From Soonwooa sp032062245 (lineage in GTDB: Bacteria > Bacteroidota > Bacteroidia > Flavobacteriales > Weeksellaceae): a stretch of DNA of 38,681 nt. The translations under genes and the position numbers were made by a program. The stretch covers positions 1 to 38,681 of the forward strand of contig NZ_DAMBQF010000025.1 in NCBI RefSeq assembly GCF_032062245.1, in the 5' to 3' direction. Within the stretch, counting starts at the first letter, position 1. Every line of letters begins with the position of its first letter. The notes below the pieces were generated by a model. The model saw nothing but the letters and a program-made list of their open reading frames with translations. It made no database searches and was not told where the DNA came from. Of the stretch, positions 17,769 to 26,811 are shown in pieces.

Positions 17769-18407
17769 CTACAATAAGAATTTGTTATGATTCAGTTTAT
17801 TAAGAGCTTCCACTTTATTGTTAACATTTAACTTTCTGTAGATACTTCCAACGTGTTTTTTTACAGTTTCTGTCGATACGCCTTTATTAGCGGCGATTTC
17901 TTTATATTGCAAACCTTCTGCTAGACCTTGTAATATATACTTTTCAGTTGTAGTGAGTTCTTCTACCATTTGGAAGTCTTGTTCTTGATTTTGAAAATGA
18001 CATAATACTTTTTTTGCAATGTTATTACTCATTGGACTACCGCCATTTTTTGCTGTAATGATGGCTTGTATAATCTTTTCAAGACTTTCACCTTTTACGA
18101 GATAACCAACAGCAGCGCTACGCAATGCATCAAAAACTTTATCATCGTCTTCGTGATTGGTGCAAATAATGAACTGTATTCTGGAGTTTTTGATTTTGAT
18201 AGTGCGAATAACGTTCGTACCCCAAGAATCATAGAGTTGCAAATCCATTAATACAATGTCTGGATCTAGATCTGCCAAACTATCCAAAGCTGCTTTGCCA
18301 GAAAAAAATTGCCCAACGCAATTCATTTGGTTATTATAGTCGATAACCTTTTTCAATGTGTTGTTCTAGTTTTTATCGTCCTCGACAATAGCAACTTGGA
18401 TTTTCAT
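17769..18407 (-). pseudogene. LuxR/NarL-type response regulator with a nonsense codon at position 14
   Basis: The natural start is the ATG at 18407: MKIQVAIVEDDKN supplies the beta-1 strand and acidic pocket (Glu9, Asp10, Asp11). Codon 14 is TAG (18368-18366), then the frame continues unbroken through the receiver domain (VLMDLQL, phospho-Asp55 in full numbering) and a C-terminal LuxR helix-turn-helix (LTTTEKYILQGLAEGLQYKEIA, STETVKKHVGSIYRKL). Translation from the TTG at 18356 would lack the acidic pocket and should not be phosphorylated normally. Homologues often have an aromatic residue at the stop position, so TAT or TAC to TAG is likely. It is the cognate partner by position of the kinase at 16280-17083. 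Confidence 0.85.
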
Positions 18408-18622
18408 GGTTATTAGTTATATAAAGATTAATAATTGAGCGATAATTTCCAATACCGAATTTGGGGTATATATTTGTTATATAAAGTTAAGAATATTGGT
18501 GAATAAATTTTTGTAAATTTTGAAAATTTGATAGAAATTTATTAAAATTACCAATTCATTTTTCATAAAATTATATTGTTATTCTAATGTTGACGAGTTT
18601 TTTAAAAATTCATTTTTATTTG
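18408..18622. other. AT-rich intergenic gap
   Basis: This stretch between the response regulator start and the M48 remnant end should hold the two-component promoter on the minus strand. I see no clean TAnnTTTG element, hairpin or gene in it. Confidence 0.5.
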
Positions 18623-20196
18623 TTAAATGTATTCAGATTTTTCTTCTTCGTTTTTGTTTTTTGAAACTTGTAATCTTTCGAAATATTTTAATAAATCTCT
18701 TTTGTAAAGAAAATAAGTCCTACTTAGTAATCTTGCATTCTCGTTAATTGCCAAAAATAACATATTAAGGTTATAGGTAAAATATTCTCCTGTACGGAAG
18801 TAGATTAATTCATTATTTACAAAATATTCCAAATCTTTTCGTGTCAAAGGAAGAATTTGGTCGTCGTAAAGCGGATTATTCACAATTAATTTTGTGCGCT
18901 CCTTAAGTTCTTTTTCTTGCTTTTTTATGTTTTCAAAATTCTTTTTAATAGTATCATCATTTGTTCTTACGCTGACGAAGGCTAAAGCATCATTAAGGTT
19001 GAGTGAAAGTTGTGTACGATCATCACATTGTTGATCCCCATCATATTGACCCTGGAACTTTTCTTCAAATTGTTTGTTCAAAGAACGGATTCCGTATAAG
19101 TATGCGAGGATATTTTTATCATTTATAGAAATTAAATTTTTAATCCTTTCCACTTCAGACTCGAGAGTCATAACTAATTTGGAAGCTTGTTTTTCTGTAT
19201 GTTTTGTGCCGTCTTAGTCAAAAGTGTTAATGTCTGTTTGTCCTTCTGCAATTGCATTTATAGTATTAATGTCGCTTTCTAATTTGAACCTCTTCCTTAT
19301 TTGTAAAATAAATCCATGCGCTTTCGTTGTTTTATCTTTAATAATATTGAATTTGTTGAGACGTGCAATTCGGTCTTTTGTGGATGGATGTGATGCCCAT
19401 TGATTGCTAAGCACCAATTTTGATTTATTAAATAAAGACGCGTCCTCTTGTGTTACTAAGGGTAGATTGTATTTGTAATTTAATTGACTGTCTTTCGCTA
19501 AAAAATTCATGACAAAGCTTTGTTCGGTATATAAGTTTTGACTGACTTTAGCTTCGTCAAATTTTTGATTATAAACATCACTGACTGAAGAATATGCAGA
19601 ATTTGCAAGATCTAGTCTTAGTAAAGATTCGGACAAAGCTTCGGAGCCAGCGACCTTTGCAGCAACTTCATCCGCATGGAATTCCGTTTCTAGAGATAAA
19701 GCCATGTATTTTAGGTTTACAACCGAATACATCGATCTTAAAATTTTCTCTATAATGCCGATAAAAAAGCCCGCCAATCCACCCAAAAATGAAAAATAAC
19801 CACTTGACTGTGTAAAGCTTCTTATGTGATTTTCAAACGCTTCATCTTCGTTAACGTGGTAAAAGATAATTTGGTTAACATTATAAACGAATCTTCCTAC
19901 TTTCATGGATTTTTGCGAAAAATGACCAAATTCGTGAGCAAGAATAGCTTTCAGTTCTTGTGCTGTTGTGGCGTTGAACAATCCCAGTCCAATGTTAAGG
20001 TTTTTTTTGACTGGTTCAATCATGCTCCAAAAGCTGGAGTTATAAAATACACTAGCATTAACTTCATTTGGCAGGAAAATCTTTTTTGGTACATCAGTTC
20101 CAACTTCTGCGACAATCTCATCAATTAATGAAAATAGTTTTGGTTGATGTTCTCTTTTTATTTCAACAAGATGCGCATTGTTATTTTCATGTTTTT
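18623..20196 (-). pseudogene. M48 family membrane metallopeptidase, 5'-truncated and interrupted
   Basis: Two open frames (19214-20023 and 18623-19171) are one gene split by an in-frame TAA at 19214-19216 (TFD-stop-DGTKHTEKQASKL), where relatives have Tyr. The zinc motif is intact: AILAHEFGHFSQKSMKVG (HEFGH), with the third ligand in SLETEFHADEVAA. A transmembrane hairpin (FSFLGGLAGFFIGIIEKIL) and WASHPSTKDRIARL follow, as in large Bacteroidetes M48 proteins. Upstream the frame extends as KKHENNNAHLVEIKREHQPK to about 20196, where a stop occurs. The expected N-terminal membrane segment of roughly 75 residues and the start codon are gone, and the remnant abuts the patatin gene terminator. Not functional as it stands. 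Confidence 0.82.
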
Positions 20197-20218
20197 TGAA
20201 AAATTATTTTTAGTGAAA

Positions 20219-20250
20219 ACAAAAAACTACTCAGCTTATTCTGAGTAGTT
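20219..20250 (-). terminator. Terminator of the patatin-type gene
   Basis: A perfect 10-bp stem AACTACTCAG/CTGAGTAGTT with a six-base loop and U-run on the minus strand, 36 bases after the stop. It marks the junction where the M48 remnant begins. Confidence 0.9.
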
Positions 20251-20286
20251 CATCGATTTTTATAGGATTGAATTTGTTTTTTTATT

Positions 20287-22656
20287 TTAAAATTTAAATC
20301 CAATTGAGAAATAAAATCTCCAATTATCTAACAAATCATTTTTAGAAACATTGAAATTAATAGGGCCAAGTAGCGATTCGTAGCCGAGTTGTAAACCATA
20401 ACCGATGACGTTTTTGCTAAGTTTTCCAAATGCAAAGAGATCTCCACTAAGTTTTCCGTAATGGAAAGACGGACTCAAATACAGACTTTTTAGAAGATTG
20501 TACTGTAAGGTTACACCAGCTTTTGCGATAGAATTAAATGGAAGTTCTTTTTGTTTGAAACCATTAAATTCAGGATTAAATCCGTCAAAATTATACTCGC
20601 TGCCACCAACATTTATTTTTTGATTTAGAAATAAAAATGCAATTGTATTTTCTCTAGTTTTTTCTCCGAAATGTGTTCCTAGATATGCGTTAAATTTAAT
20701 TGCAAGTTTTCTGGTGATTGGTAGGGCGAAATTTTCGTTAATAATAAAAGTTGTTAGATGTTTTGACCTTGTATAGAAAGACTGATTTGGGTTGACATAA
20801 TAATCTAAAAGCGTATCTAGACCTTCCTGTTTATTTATTTTAAACTTATCTCCAAAATATGTTTTTGCAATAATCTGAAGGTTATTACCCGAGGTGAAAT
20901 AGTGTTTTTTGTTAAGATTATTTTGTTCAAATTTTAAAAATACATCCCAATTGTTATGTTGGAAAGCTTGCTTTTTAAAATTGTCAAATACATCACGATT
21001 GATGTCGTCCATTTCTCGAATTATGGCTTCGTAATTAAATTCTGCACCGAGACTTATGGCAGCATTATTCATGACATTGTAGTTGATTGCAATATTTCCG
21101 TTAAACTTATGATGATTGTAGTTCGGAGAAATATAGATGTTTTCGTCTAAAAGGTTCCCGAATTTTAGGATAAAATCATTGCTTTTTTGATTCGTGAATT
21201 TTGCTTCTGTGCTAAACCAAAATTTGTAATCATCATCCAAAAATTTTTGATATTGAATACGCGCTTTAAAGCGCTCTGAAATATCAAGTGTCGCCAAAAC
21301 TCGTGATCGATTAAGAATAGAGTTTCGGTATGTGTAATTAACAATGATGCCGACAGATTGTTCGTTGTCATAATGCAAAGCCAACTTGAAGGCACCACTT
21401 TTGGCTCTTCTAATAAAAATATTCATGATAAGTCCATCTGGAGCGTCAGTATAGGTGTAATATACACGATCATACAATCTTGTCCCAAAAATACGATCAA
21501 TCGATTCGTTAACTGTTTTTACATCATAATATTTTCCAATTTCTAAAGCAAGTAGCGATTTTAGAGTTTGAATTTCTGATGAGTTTGTTAAAACTGTGCC
21601 GTTGTCTTCACTAAAATTAATCTGAATAGTTGGCTTCTTAACTTCTTCTATCATTTTATGTTCATAGACGATTCCAGCTTTTTTTTGAGCTTCTGCAAGT
21701 GCTACCAATTCTGGAAGATGTTTTTTAACTTCTTGCTCTCCAATTTTGATAATCTCCTGATGTTTTCTAAAATCTTTGGTGGTTATGTCTCCTAAAATAT
21801 CAACAAAATTGACGAGAATGTTTGAGTTTTTTTTCTGCTCATGAAAATCTTGTACTGATCGAATTGCATGCGTTTGATAAATCATTTTCATTGGATTTTC
21901 GATTTCCTTTTTAGTGAAAAGTCGGAAACCGGTATAACCTCCAATGACGAAATCAGCACCCATATCTTTTATTTCTTTAATAGGGAAATTGCGATCTAAG
22001 CCGCCGTCAACTAATAATTTACCATCGATATAAACAGGGGCAAAAGCTGCGGGAATGGCGAGGGTAGAGCGTATTGCTAAAGGTAGAGAACCGCTTTTTT
22101 GCATTACAAGACCTCCATTAACAATGTCGGAAGCCGTCATTTCGACAGGGATTCTTAGTTTAGAAAAATCATTAATATGTTTTGCATTAAAGGTTAGAGT
22201 ATTGAGAACTTCTCCCATATATTGACCTTCGATATAAGAACTTGGTAATGTAGGGACGCCATTTTCCACAGGAAATTCGATGAGGTATTTATCAAACTCG
22301 TCTTTTTCTGCAAAATTGACTTTGTTGTAGGGGATTTTGTTGGATAAAATTCTTTTCCAATCCATTGCAGCAACGGTTTCGCTAAGCTGGTTTCCAGAAT
22401 AACCCATTGCGTAAAGCCCTCCGAGAATACCACCCATGCTGGTGCCCGTAATGTAGTCAACCTTGATACCTAGTGAGTCAATCGCTCGTAAAATGCCAAT
22501 ATGGGCAAAGCCTTTAGCGCCACCGCCACTCATAGCAAGTCCGAATTTTGTGTCTTTTGTAATGTGATTCAGCGAAGTCTTTAGAGAGTCATTTAGCTGA
22601 GATTGGCCTAATTGGAAAATCACAATTAGACCTAGTAGTAGGAATTTAAGTTTCAT
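20287..22656 (-). CDS. Patatin-like phospholipase with outer-membrane barrel (PlpD type)
   Basis: A lipase fused to its own outer-membrane pore, as in type Vd autotransporters. A signal peptide (MKLKFLLLGLIVIFQLGQSQ) precedes the patatin domain: oxyanion loop SGGGAKGFAHIGIL (44-49), nucleophile elbow GTSMGG (Ser73) and catalytic Asp217 in LLVDGGLDRNFP, so the Ser-Asp dyad is complete. A POTRA-like segment (about 320-420) and a beta-barrel of the Omp85/surface-antigen type follow, with alternating strands and a terminal WRFYFSIGFKF ending in Phe. At 789 aa it has the usual length. It is monocistronic with its own terminator. In relatives the patatin domain may remain surface- or periplasm-attached; the lipid substrate is unknown. 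Confidence 0.93.
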   Translation of the reverse strand: MKLKFLLLGLIVIFQLGQSQLNDSLKTSLNHITKDTKFGLAMSGGGAKGFAHIGILRAIDSLGIKVDYITGTSMGGILGGLYAMGYSGNQLSETVAAMDWKRILSNKIPYNKVNFAEKDEFDKYLIEFPVENGVPTLPSSYIEGQYMGEVLNTLTFNAKHINDFSKLRIPVEMTASDIVNGGLVMQKSGSLPLAIRSTLAIPAAFAPVYIDGKLLVDGGLDRNFPIKEIKDMGADFVIGGYTGFRLFTKKEIENPMKMIYQTHAIRSVQDFHEQKKNSNILVNFVDILGDITTKDFRKHQEIIKIGEQEVKKHLPELVALAEAQKKAGIVYEHKMIEEVKKPTIQINFSEDNGTVLTNSSEIQTLKSLLALEIGKYYDVKTVNESIDRIFGTRLYDRVYYTYTDAPDGLIMNIFIRRAKSGAFKLALHYDNEQSVGIIVNYTYRNSILNRSRVLATLDISERFKARIQYQKFLDDDYKFWFSTEAKFTNQKSNDFILKFGNLLDENIYISPNYNHHKFNGNIAINYNVMNNAAISLGAEFNYEAIIREMDDINRDVFDNFKKQAFQHNNWDVFLKFEQNNLNKKHYFTSGNNLQIIAKTYFGDKFKINKQEGLDTLLDYYVNPNQSFYTRSKHLTTFIINENFALPITRKLAIKFNAYLGTHFGEKTRENTIAFLFLNQKINVGGSEYNFDGFNPEFNGFKQKELPFNSIAKAGVTLQYNLLKSLYLSPSFHYGKLSGDLFAFGKLSKNVIGYGLQLGYESLLGPINFNVSKNDLLDNWRFYFSIGFKF

Positions 22657-22830
22657 AGAATTAGTTTTGTTAAAAGTACAAAAAAATATTTCTATGGATG
22701 GCTGTGGAAATAGGTGAGTGCGGAGTATCTTTTATCTCTGATTTTTTATTTGAAAGATAAACTAACAAAATGAAAATTAGCTTAGCTTTTAAAGTGGTAT
22801 TGTTTTTTTAGTAACAAAAATTTTATAATA

Positions 22831-22945
22831 GCGTAGTCCTTGCGCCCCAGATGGAGCGGCGTGTTTGAGCTCTTCAGAAATGGGTGAGAGATTTGGTGTG
22901 GGTTTCTGGAAGCGAGTAGTGACAGCTGGAAAGGGCGCCCCAATA
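22831..22945. repeat. GC-rich foldable intergenic repeat-like segment
   Basis: A stretch of about 115 bases, much richer in G+C than its AT-rich surroundings, sits between the groEL terminator and the patatin gene. It can fold as one unit. GCGCCC (22842-22847) pairs with GGGCGC (22933-22938), and the following CAG pairs with CTG (22926-22928) across a GAAA bulge. Inside, CTTCAGAAA (22872-22880) pairs with TTTCTGGAAG (22903-22912) with a single bulge. Short open frames through it look like by-products of low stop-codon density. From memory, similar GC-rich interspersed intergenic elements are common in Flavobacteriia. It could be a structured RNA, a MITE-like repeat or a secondary terminator. 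Confidence 0.45.
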
Positions 22946-22946
22946 A

Positions 22947-22979
22947 AAACAAAAAAACCTCCACTCGAAAGTGAAGGTT
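22947..22979 (-). terminator. groEL terminator with UUCG tetraloop
   Basis: On the minus strand AACCTTCACT-TTCG-AGTGGAGGTT (10 bp, one G-U) runs into a T-run, 27 bases after the groEL stop. The UUCG loop makes it especially stable. Confidence 0.92.
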
Positions 22980-23005
22980 TTGTATATTGCATCGGTCGCT
23001 GACTA

Positions 23006-24631
23006 TTACATCATACCTGGCATTCCGCCGCCCATTGGCATTGCTGGTTCGTCTTTTTTAACTTCTGTGATGACACATTCTGTTGTTAAAAGCATTCCGG
23101 AAACCGAAGCTGCGTTTTCTAAAGCTACTCTTGTTACTTTAGTCGGGTCAATAATACCTGCCTCAAGCATGTTAACATACTCGCCAGTTTTTGCGTTGTA
23201 TCCGAAGTCACCGTTACCTTCTGCAACTTTTGCCACGATAACAGATCCTTCGCCACCTGCGTTAGCAACGATTTGTCTAAGAGGTTCTTCGATTGCTCTT
23301 TTCACGATTTTGATACCTGTAGTTTCGTCAGCATTTTCACCGTTAAGTGCGTTAAGAGAAGCAATAGCTCTTACCAAAGCAACACCACCACCTGCAACGA
23401 TACCTTCTTCTACAGCAGCTCTTGTTGCGTGAAGTGCATCGTCAACTCTGTCTTTTTTCTCTTTCATTTCTACTTCCGAAGCTGCACCAACGTAAAGAAC
23501 TGCAACACCGCCAGCCAATTTAGCTAGACGCTCTTGAAGTTTTTCTCTGTCATAGTCAGAAGTTGTTGTTTCCATCTGAGCTTTGATTTGAGCAACTCTA
23601 CCTTTAATTTTTGCTTCGTCACCACCACCGTTAACGATTGTTGTGTTGTCTTTGTCGATTTGTACTTTTTCTGCAGTACCTAACATTTCTAAAGTTACAT
23701 TGTCCATTGTGAAACCTTGCTCTTCAGAAATAACTGTACCACCAGTTAAAATTGCGATGTCTTCTAACATTGCTTTTCTTCTGTCACCAAATCCTGGCGC
23801 TTTAACAGCAGCAATCTTAAGAGAACCTCTTAATTTGTTAACTACCAAAGTTGCTAAAGCCTCACCTTCAACTTCTTCAGAAATGATTAATAGAGATTTA
23901 CCACCTTGTGCAATTGGCTCAAGAACTGGAAGTAATTCCTTCATAGAAGAGATTTTTTTCTCTACCAAAAGGATGTATGGATTTTCTAGCTCAGCTAGCA
24001 TTTTTTCTGGATTTGTCACGAAGTAAGGCGATTGGTATCCTCTGTCGAATTGCATACCTTCTACAACGTCAACTGTTGTATCTGTACCTTTTGCTTCTTC
24101 TACAGTGATAACACCTTCTTTACCAACTTTCCCGAAAGCTTCAGCGATTAAAGAACCGATTGTGTCATCGTTATTAGCCGAAATAGAAGCAACTTGTTTG
24201 ATTTTTTCTGAAGAATCTCCAACCTCTTGAGATTGAGATTTTAGATTAGTAACAACTGCAGTAACTGCTTTGTCGATACCTCTTTTAAGATCCATTGGGT
24301 TAGCACCAGCTGCAACGTTTTTAAGACCTTCTCTTACGATAGCCTGAGCCAAAACTGTAGCGGTAGTTGTACCGTCACCAGCGATGTCATTGGTTTTAGA
24401 AGCAACTTCTTTTACCATTTGAGCACCCATATTTTCTACTCTGTCTTCAAGTTCGATTTCTTTAGCTACAGAAACCCCGTCTTTAGTTACGTGAGGAGCA
24501 CCGAAAGATTTTTCGATTACTACGTTTCTACCTTTTGGTCCTAAAGTTACTTTTACTGCATTTGCTAATGCATCAACACCTCTTTTTAGGGCGTCTCTTG
24601 ATTCGATATCAAATTTTATTTCTTTTGCCAT
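23006..24631 (-). CDS. groL: Chaperonin GroEL (Hsp60)
   Basis: The ATP-driven 14-mer folding chamber, partner of GroES. At 541 aa it has the standard length. Signature motifs are present: VTLGPKGRNVVIEKSFGAP, GDGTTTATVLAQAIV (ATP site with the catalytic Asp of GDGTT), AAVEEGIVAGGGVALVRA near residue 400, and the disordered C-terminal GGM tail (MPMGGGMPGMM). Only one copy lies in the window. It follows groES by 104 bases, a gap filled with degenerate heptamer arrays, and is probably co-transcribed with it. No CIRCE operator (TTAGCACTC inverted repeat) is visible upstream of either gene. Confidence 0.99.
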   Translation of the reverse strand: MAKEIKFDIESRDALKRGVDALANAVKVTLGPKGRNVVIEKSFGAPHVTKDGVSVAKEIELEDRVENMGAQMVKEVASKTNDIAGDGTTTATVLAQAIVREGLKNVAAGANPMDLKRGIDKAVTAVVTNLKSQSQEVGDSSEKIKQVASISANNDDTIGSLIAEAFGKVGKEGVITVEEAKGTDTTVDVVEGMQFDRGYQSPYFVTNPEKMLAELENPYILLVEKKISSMKELLPVLEPIAQGGKSLLIISEEVEGEALATLVVNKLRGSLKIAAVKAPGFGDRRKAMLEDIAILTGGTVISEEQGFTMDNVTLEMLGTAEKVQIDKDNTTIVNGGGDEAKIKGRVAQIKAQMETTTSDYDREKLQERLAKLAGGVAVLYVGAASEVEMKEKKDRVDDALHATRAAVEEGIVAGGGVALVRAIASLNALNGENADETTGIKIVKRAIEEPLRQIVANAGGEGSVIVAKVAEGNGDFGYNAKTGEYVNMLEAGIIDPTKVTRVALENAASVSGMLLTTECVITEVKKDEPAMPMGGGMPGMM

Positions 24632-24638
24632 TTTTTAT

Positions 24639-24738
24639 TTAGATATTAGATGTTAGAAGTTAGACATTTAACGATATTTTAATTTTGATTTTTAAGAATG
24701 ATAAATCTGAAATCTGATGTCTTTTATCTGAAATCCTA
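24639..24738. repeat. Degenerate heptamer arrays between groES and groEL
   Basis: 24639-24673 reads in 7-base steps TTAGATA, TTAGATG, TTAGAAG, TTAGACA, TTTAACG. 24704-24738 reads AATCTGA, AATCTGA, TGTCTTT, TATCTGA, AATCCTA and runs into the groES stop codon. These are short tandem heptamers, not CRISPR repeats. Confidence 0.6.
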
Positions 24739-25014
24739 TCCAAGAATTCCTAATAAATCAGCTTCTCTTACGATTAAGAAATCTTTTCCGTCTAGTTTTA
24801 ATTCAGATCCTGAATACTTTCCGTAAAGAACTTTGTCACCAACTTTTACGGTCATTGGTTCGTCCTTTTTACCAGCGCCCACAGCTACAACAGTTCCTTC
24901 TTGAGGTTTTTCTTTTGCTGTGTCTGGGATAATAATACCTGAAGCAGTTTTAGTTTCTGCAGCAATTGGCTCGATAAGCACTCTGTCTGCTAATGGTGTG
25001 AAGTTTACTGACAT
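24736..25014 (-). CDS. groS: Co-chaperonin GroES (Hsp10)
   Basis: The heptameric lid of GroEL. At 92 aa it is standard. Motifs present are the N-terminal PLADRVLIEP, the mobile loop region AETKTASGIIIPDTAKEKPQ that docks on GroEL, GTVVAVGAGK, and VKVGDKVLYGKYSGSELKLDGKDFLIV near the C-terminus. It is first in the groES-groEL unit on the minus strand. The region upstream (25015-25151) holds another heptamer array and a near-match to the -7 element (TATTCTTG at 25064-25057), but no convincing heat-shock operator. Confidence 0.98.
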   Translation of the reverse strand: MSVNFTPLADRVLIEPIAAETKTASGIIIPDTAKEKPQEGTVVAVGAGKKDEPMTVKVGDKVLYGKYSGSELKLDGKDFLIVREADLLGILG

Positions 25015-25083
25015 AATTGTATTTATTTTTTAATTTTTATCTACCCTGTTGTTCTCCAAGAATATGCCACTTATAGTTATGGA

Positions 25084-25111
25084 GTTATAAGTTATATGTT
25101 ATAAGTTATAA
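25084..25111. repeat. GTTATAA heptamer array upstream of groES
   Basis: Four consecutive units, GTTATAA, GTTATAT, GTTATAA, GTTATAA, preceded by an offset GTTATGG at 25076-25082. Same period as the two arrays downstream of groES. Confidence 0.65.
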
Positions 25112-25151
25112 TTGTCAGATTAAAATTAAAAATGTGAAAATTTGTCAGTTT

Positions 25152-26712
25152 TTAATTTGATTTTAGTAAAATCCAATCTTTTAGTGTCACAATTTTTTTC
25201 TCCGAATTTGTCCAAATGATAATATACCAATAAGTTCCTGTTTTTGATTTTAAACCATTGTGAGTGCCATTCCAAATGAATTGGTTGTTTTGGTTGCCTT
25301 CAAAATGCAGGGTCCCATAACGATCGATAATCTGAAGCGTCGCATTTTTTTATCTAGAAGGAATTAAAAATCAGCGACATCATTATTGCCATCATTATTT
25401 GATGTGAAAACATTTGGGCTTTTATGCTCTTCGAAAGTTGTTTCTTTTTCCGTTGTAAATTGATGTTCCGGGATTTGATGGCGTATTTGGGAAACGGGGA
25501 ATTATAAAAGTAGTATTTGTATTGGCAACGTCGATATTTCGATAATTATATATCGCACCACCTTTGTCACTTGCTACATTTTTGTAGAAAAGCGCGTTCG
25601 AAATTTTTAATCCTTCATCGCTAAAATTATAAATGGCACCACCTTGTTTTGCAGCATTATCATAAAATTCAGATTTATTAATCGTGGAAATTTCCGAAAA
25701 TCGATGATTGTATATTGCTCCTCCTTTTTCGCTTGCTTTATTATTTCTAAAAACGGTATTCAGGAAATCCCACTTCCCAAAACTGCTATTAAGCGCACCT
25801 TCTTCTTGGGCTTCATTGTTATTGAATTGCGAGTTTTCAACCGAAAGTGATGTTCCAAAAATAAAAATTCCGCCACCTTCATATGCTTTATTGCCAATAA
25901 ACAGAGCGTTTTTTAATTTAACATCATAATAATTAATATAAATACCACCGCCCTTCGTTTCGGTAATATTATTTTCAAACCGAGTATTTTCTAGGTGAAA
26001 ATTTTCTCCCCAACTATAAATGGCGTCACCTTCATTTTCTGCATAATTATTTCGGAATACAGAATTTTTTATGGTGACATTATCCGACCAATTGTGGATT
26101 GCACCACCGCCTTTGTCACCCATTGTATAAACTTTGTAGTTACTCTTATTATTCTCGAAAGTACAATTATCAATAAGAACTGCGCCGTTGAAACCATGCA
26201 TGAGATAAAGTGCACCTGCGCCACGACCACCTTCCGAAATATTGTTTCTAAAGGTTGAATTCCGAATCTGGCTAATATTCGTTCTTAATACAAGTCCCGC
26301 TCCGCCTTCATTAGTGCCTGTAACAAATCCATCAATGAAATTAACACATCAATACTACAATCATCTTCTTGAATATACATGATTTGAGTTTTCTTTTGCC
26401 CATTAAGATTTGTTGGATATAAAGTGTAATCTCGGTTTGTTCCTACACCGCTGTAACCACCAACAAGACGAACTTTTCTCCCCCAATCAATTCTTAGAGT
26501 TGAATTTATAAGATAATTTCCTTGGCGTAATCTAAGTTCGGTTTGGCCAGAATTCAAATTAGCAATTGCATTTTGTAATGAACGTGCATTGGCCCAAGAA
26601 CTTCCGTTTTGGGTTCCGAAACCGGTTGGTAATCATATCAAATCGTTTGCCCCGAAAGAGCAAATGACAAAAAAGAACAAAAAAGAATTAAAAAGATAGA
26701 AATCCTTTGCAT
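25152..26712 (-). pseudogene. Shredded parallel beta-helix surface protein with type B (CHU_C) sorting domain
   Basis: One gene read right to left in several frames. The signal peptide is MQRISIFLILFCSFLSFALS, followed after QTI by an in-frame TGA (26640-26638). The passenger resumes in another frame (GFGTQNGSSWANARSLQNAI, LRQGNYLINSTLRI), then shifts near 26340. A beta-helix follows with repeated GGAIYN/FxNN units (GGGAIHNW, FRNNYAEN, GGGIYINYYD, GGAIYNHRFSE and others), as in PMP-like adhesins. Shifts near 25434 and 25365 separate the C-terminal gliding-motility-associated domain (SPNVFTSNNDGNNDV, LQIIDRYGTLHFEG, GTYWYIIIWT), which ends at 25152. At least one nonsense codon and three frameshifts make it clearly dead. 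The ancestral protein of about 520 aa was a T9SS surface or released protein. Confidence 0.85.
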
Positions 26713-26811
26713 CAGTTGTGGTTGATATCAGCGAATTCCCATGATTATTTTTAGCGTTTAAGCCAAGATAAGTGACAGTTTTTTTTTAAACTTAACAGAT
26801 GTTAAGTTAAT

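Noticed and set aside
22782..22992. Two short open frames on the minus strand through the GC-rich block
   Set aside because: They lack a family, start in poor context and owe their length to a locally GC-rich, stop-poor structured segment.
23273..24026. Open frames antisense to groEL
   Set aside because: Long shadows of a strongly codon-biased gene; the translations are low-complexity and show no family.
24639..25111. CRISPR-like repeats near groES
   Set aside because: Units are 7 bases, directly adjacent and degenerate; there are no spacers and no cas genes.
25015..25151. CIRCE/HrcA operator for the groESL unit
   Set aside because: No TTAGCACTC-N9-GAGTGCTAA-like inverted repeat is visible upstream of groES or groEL.
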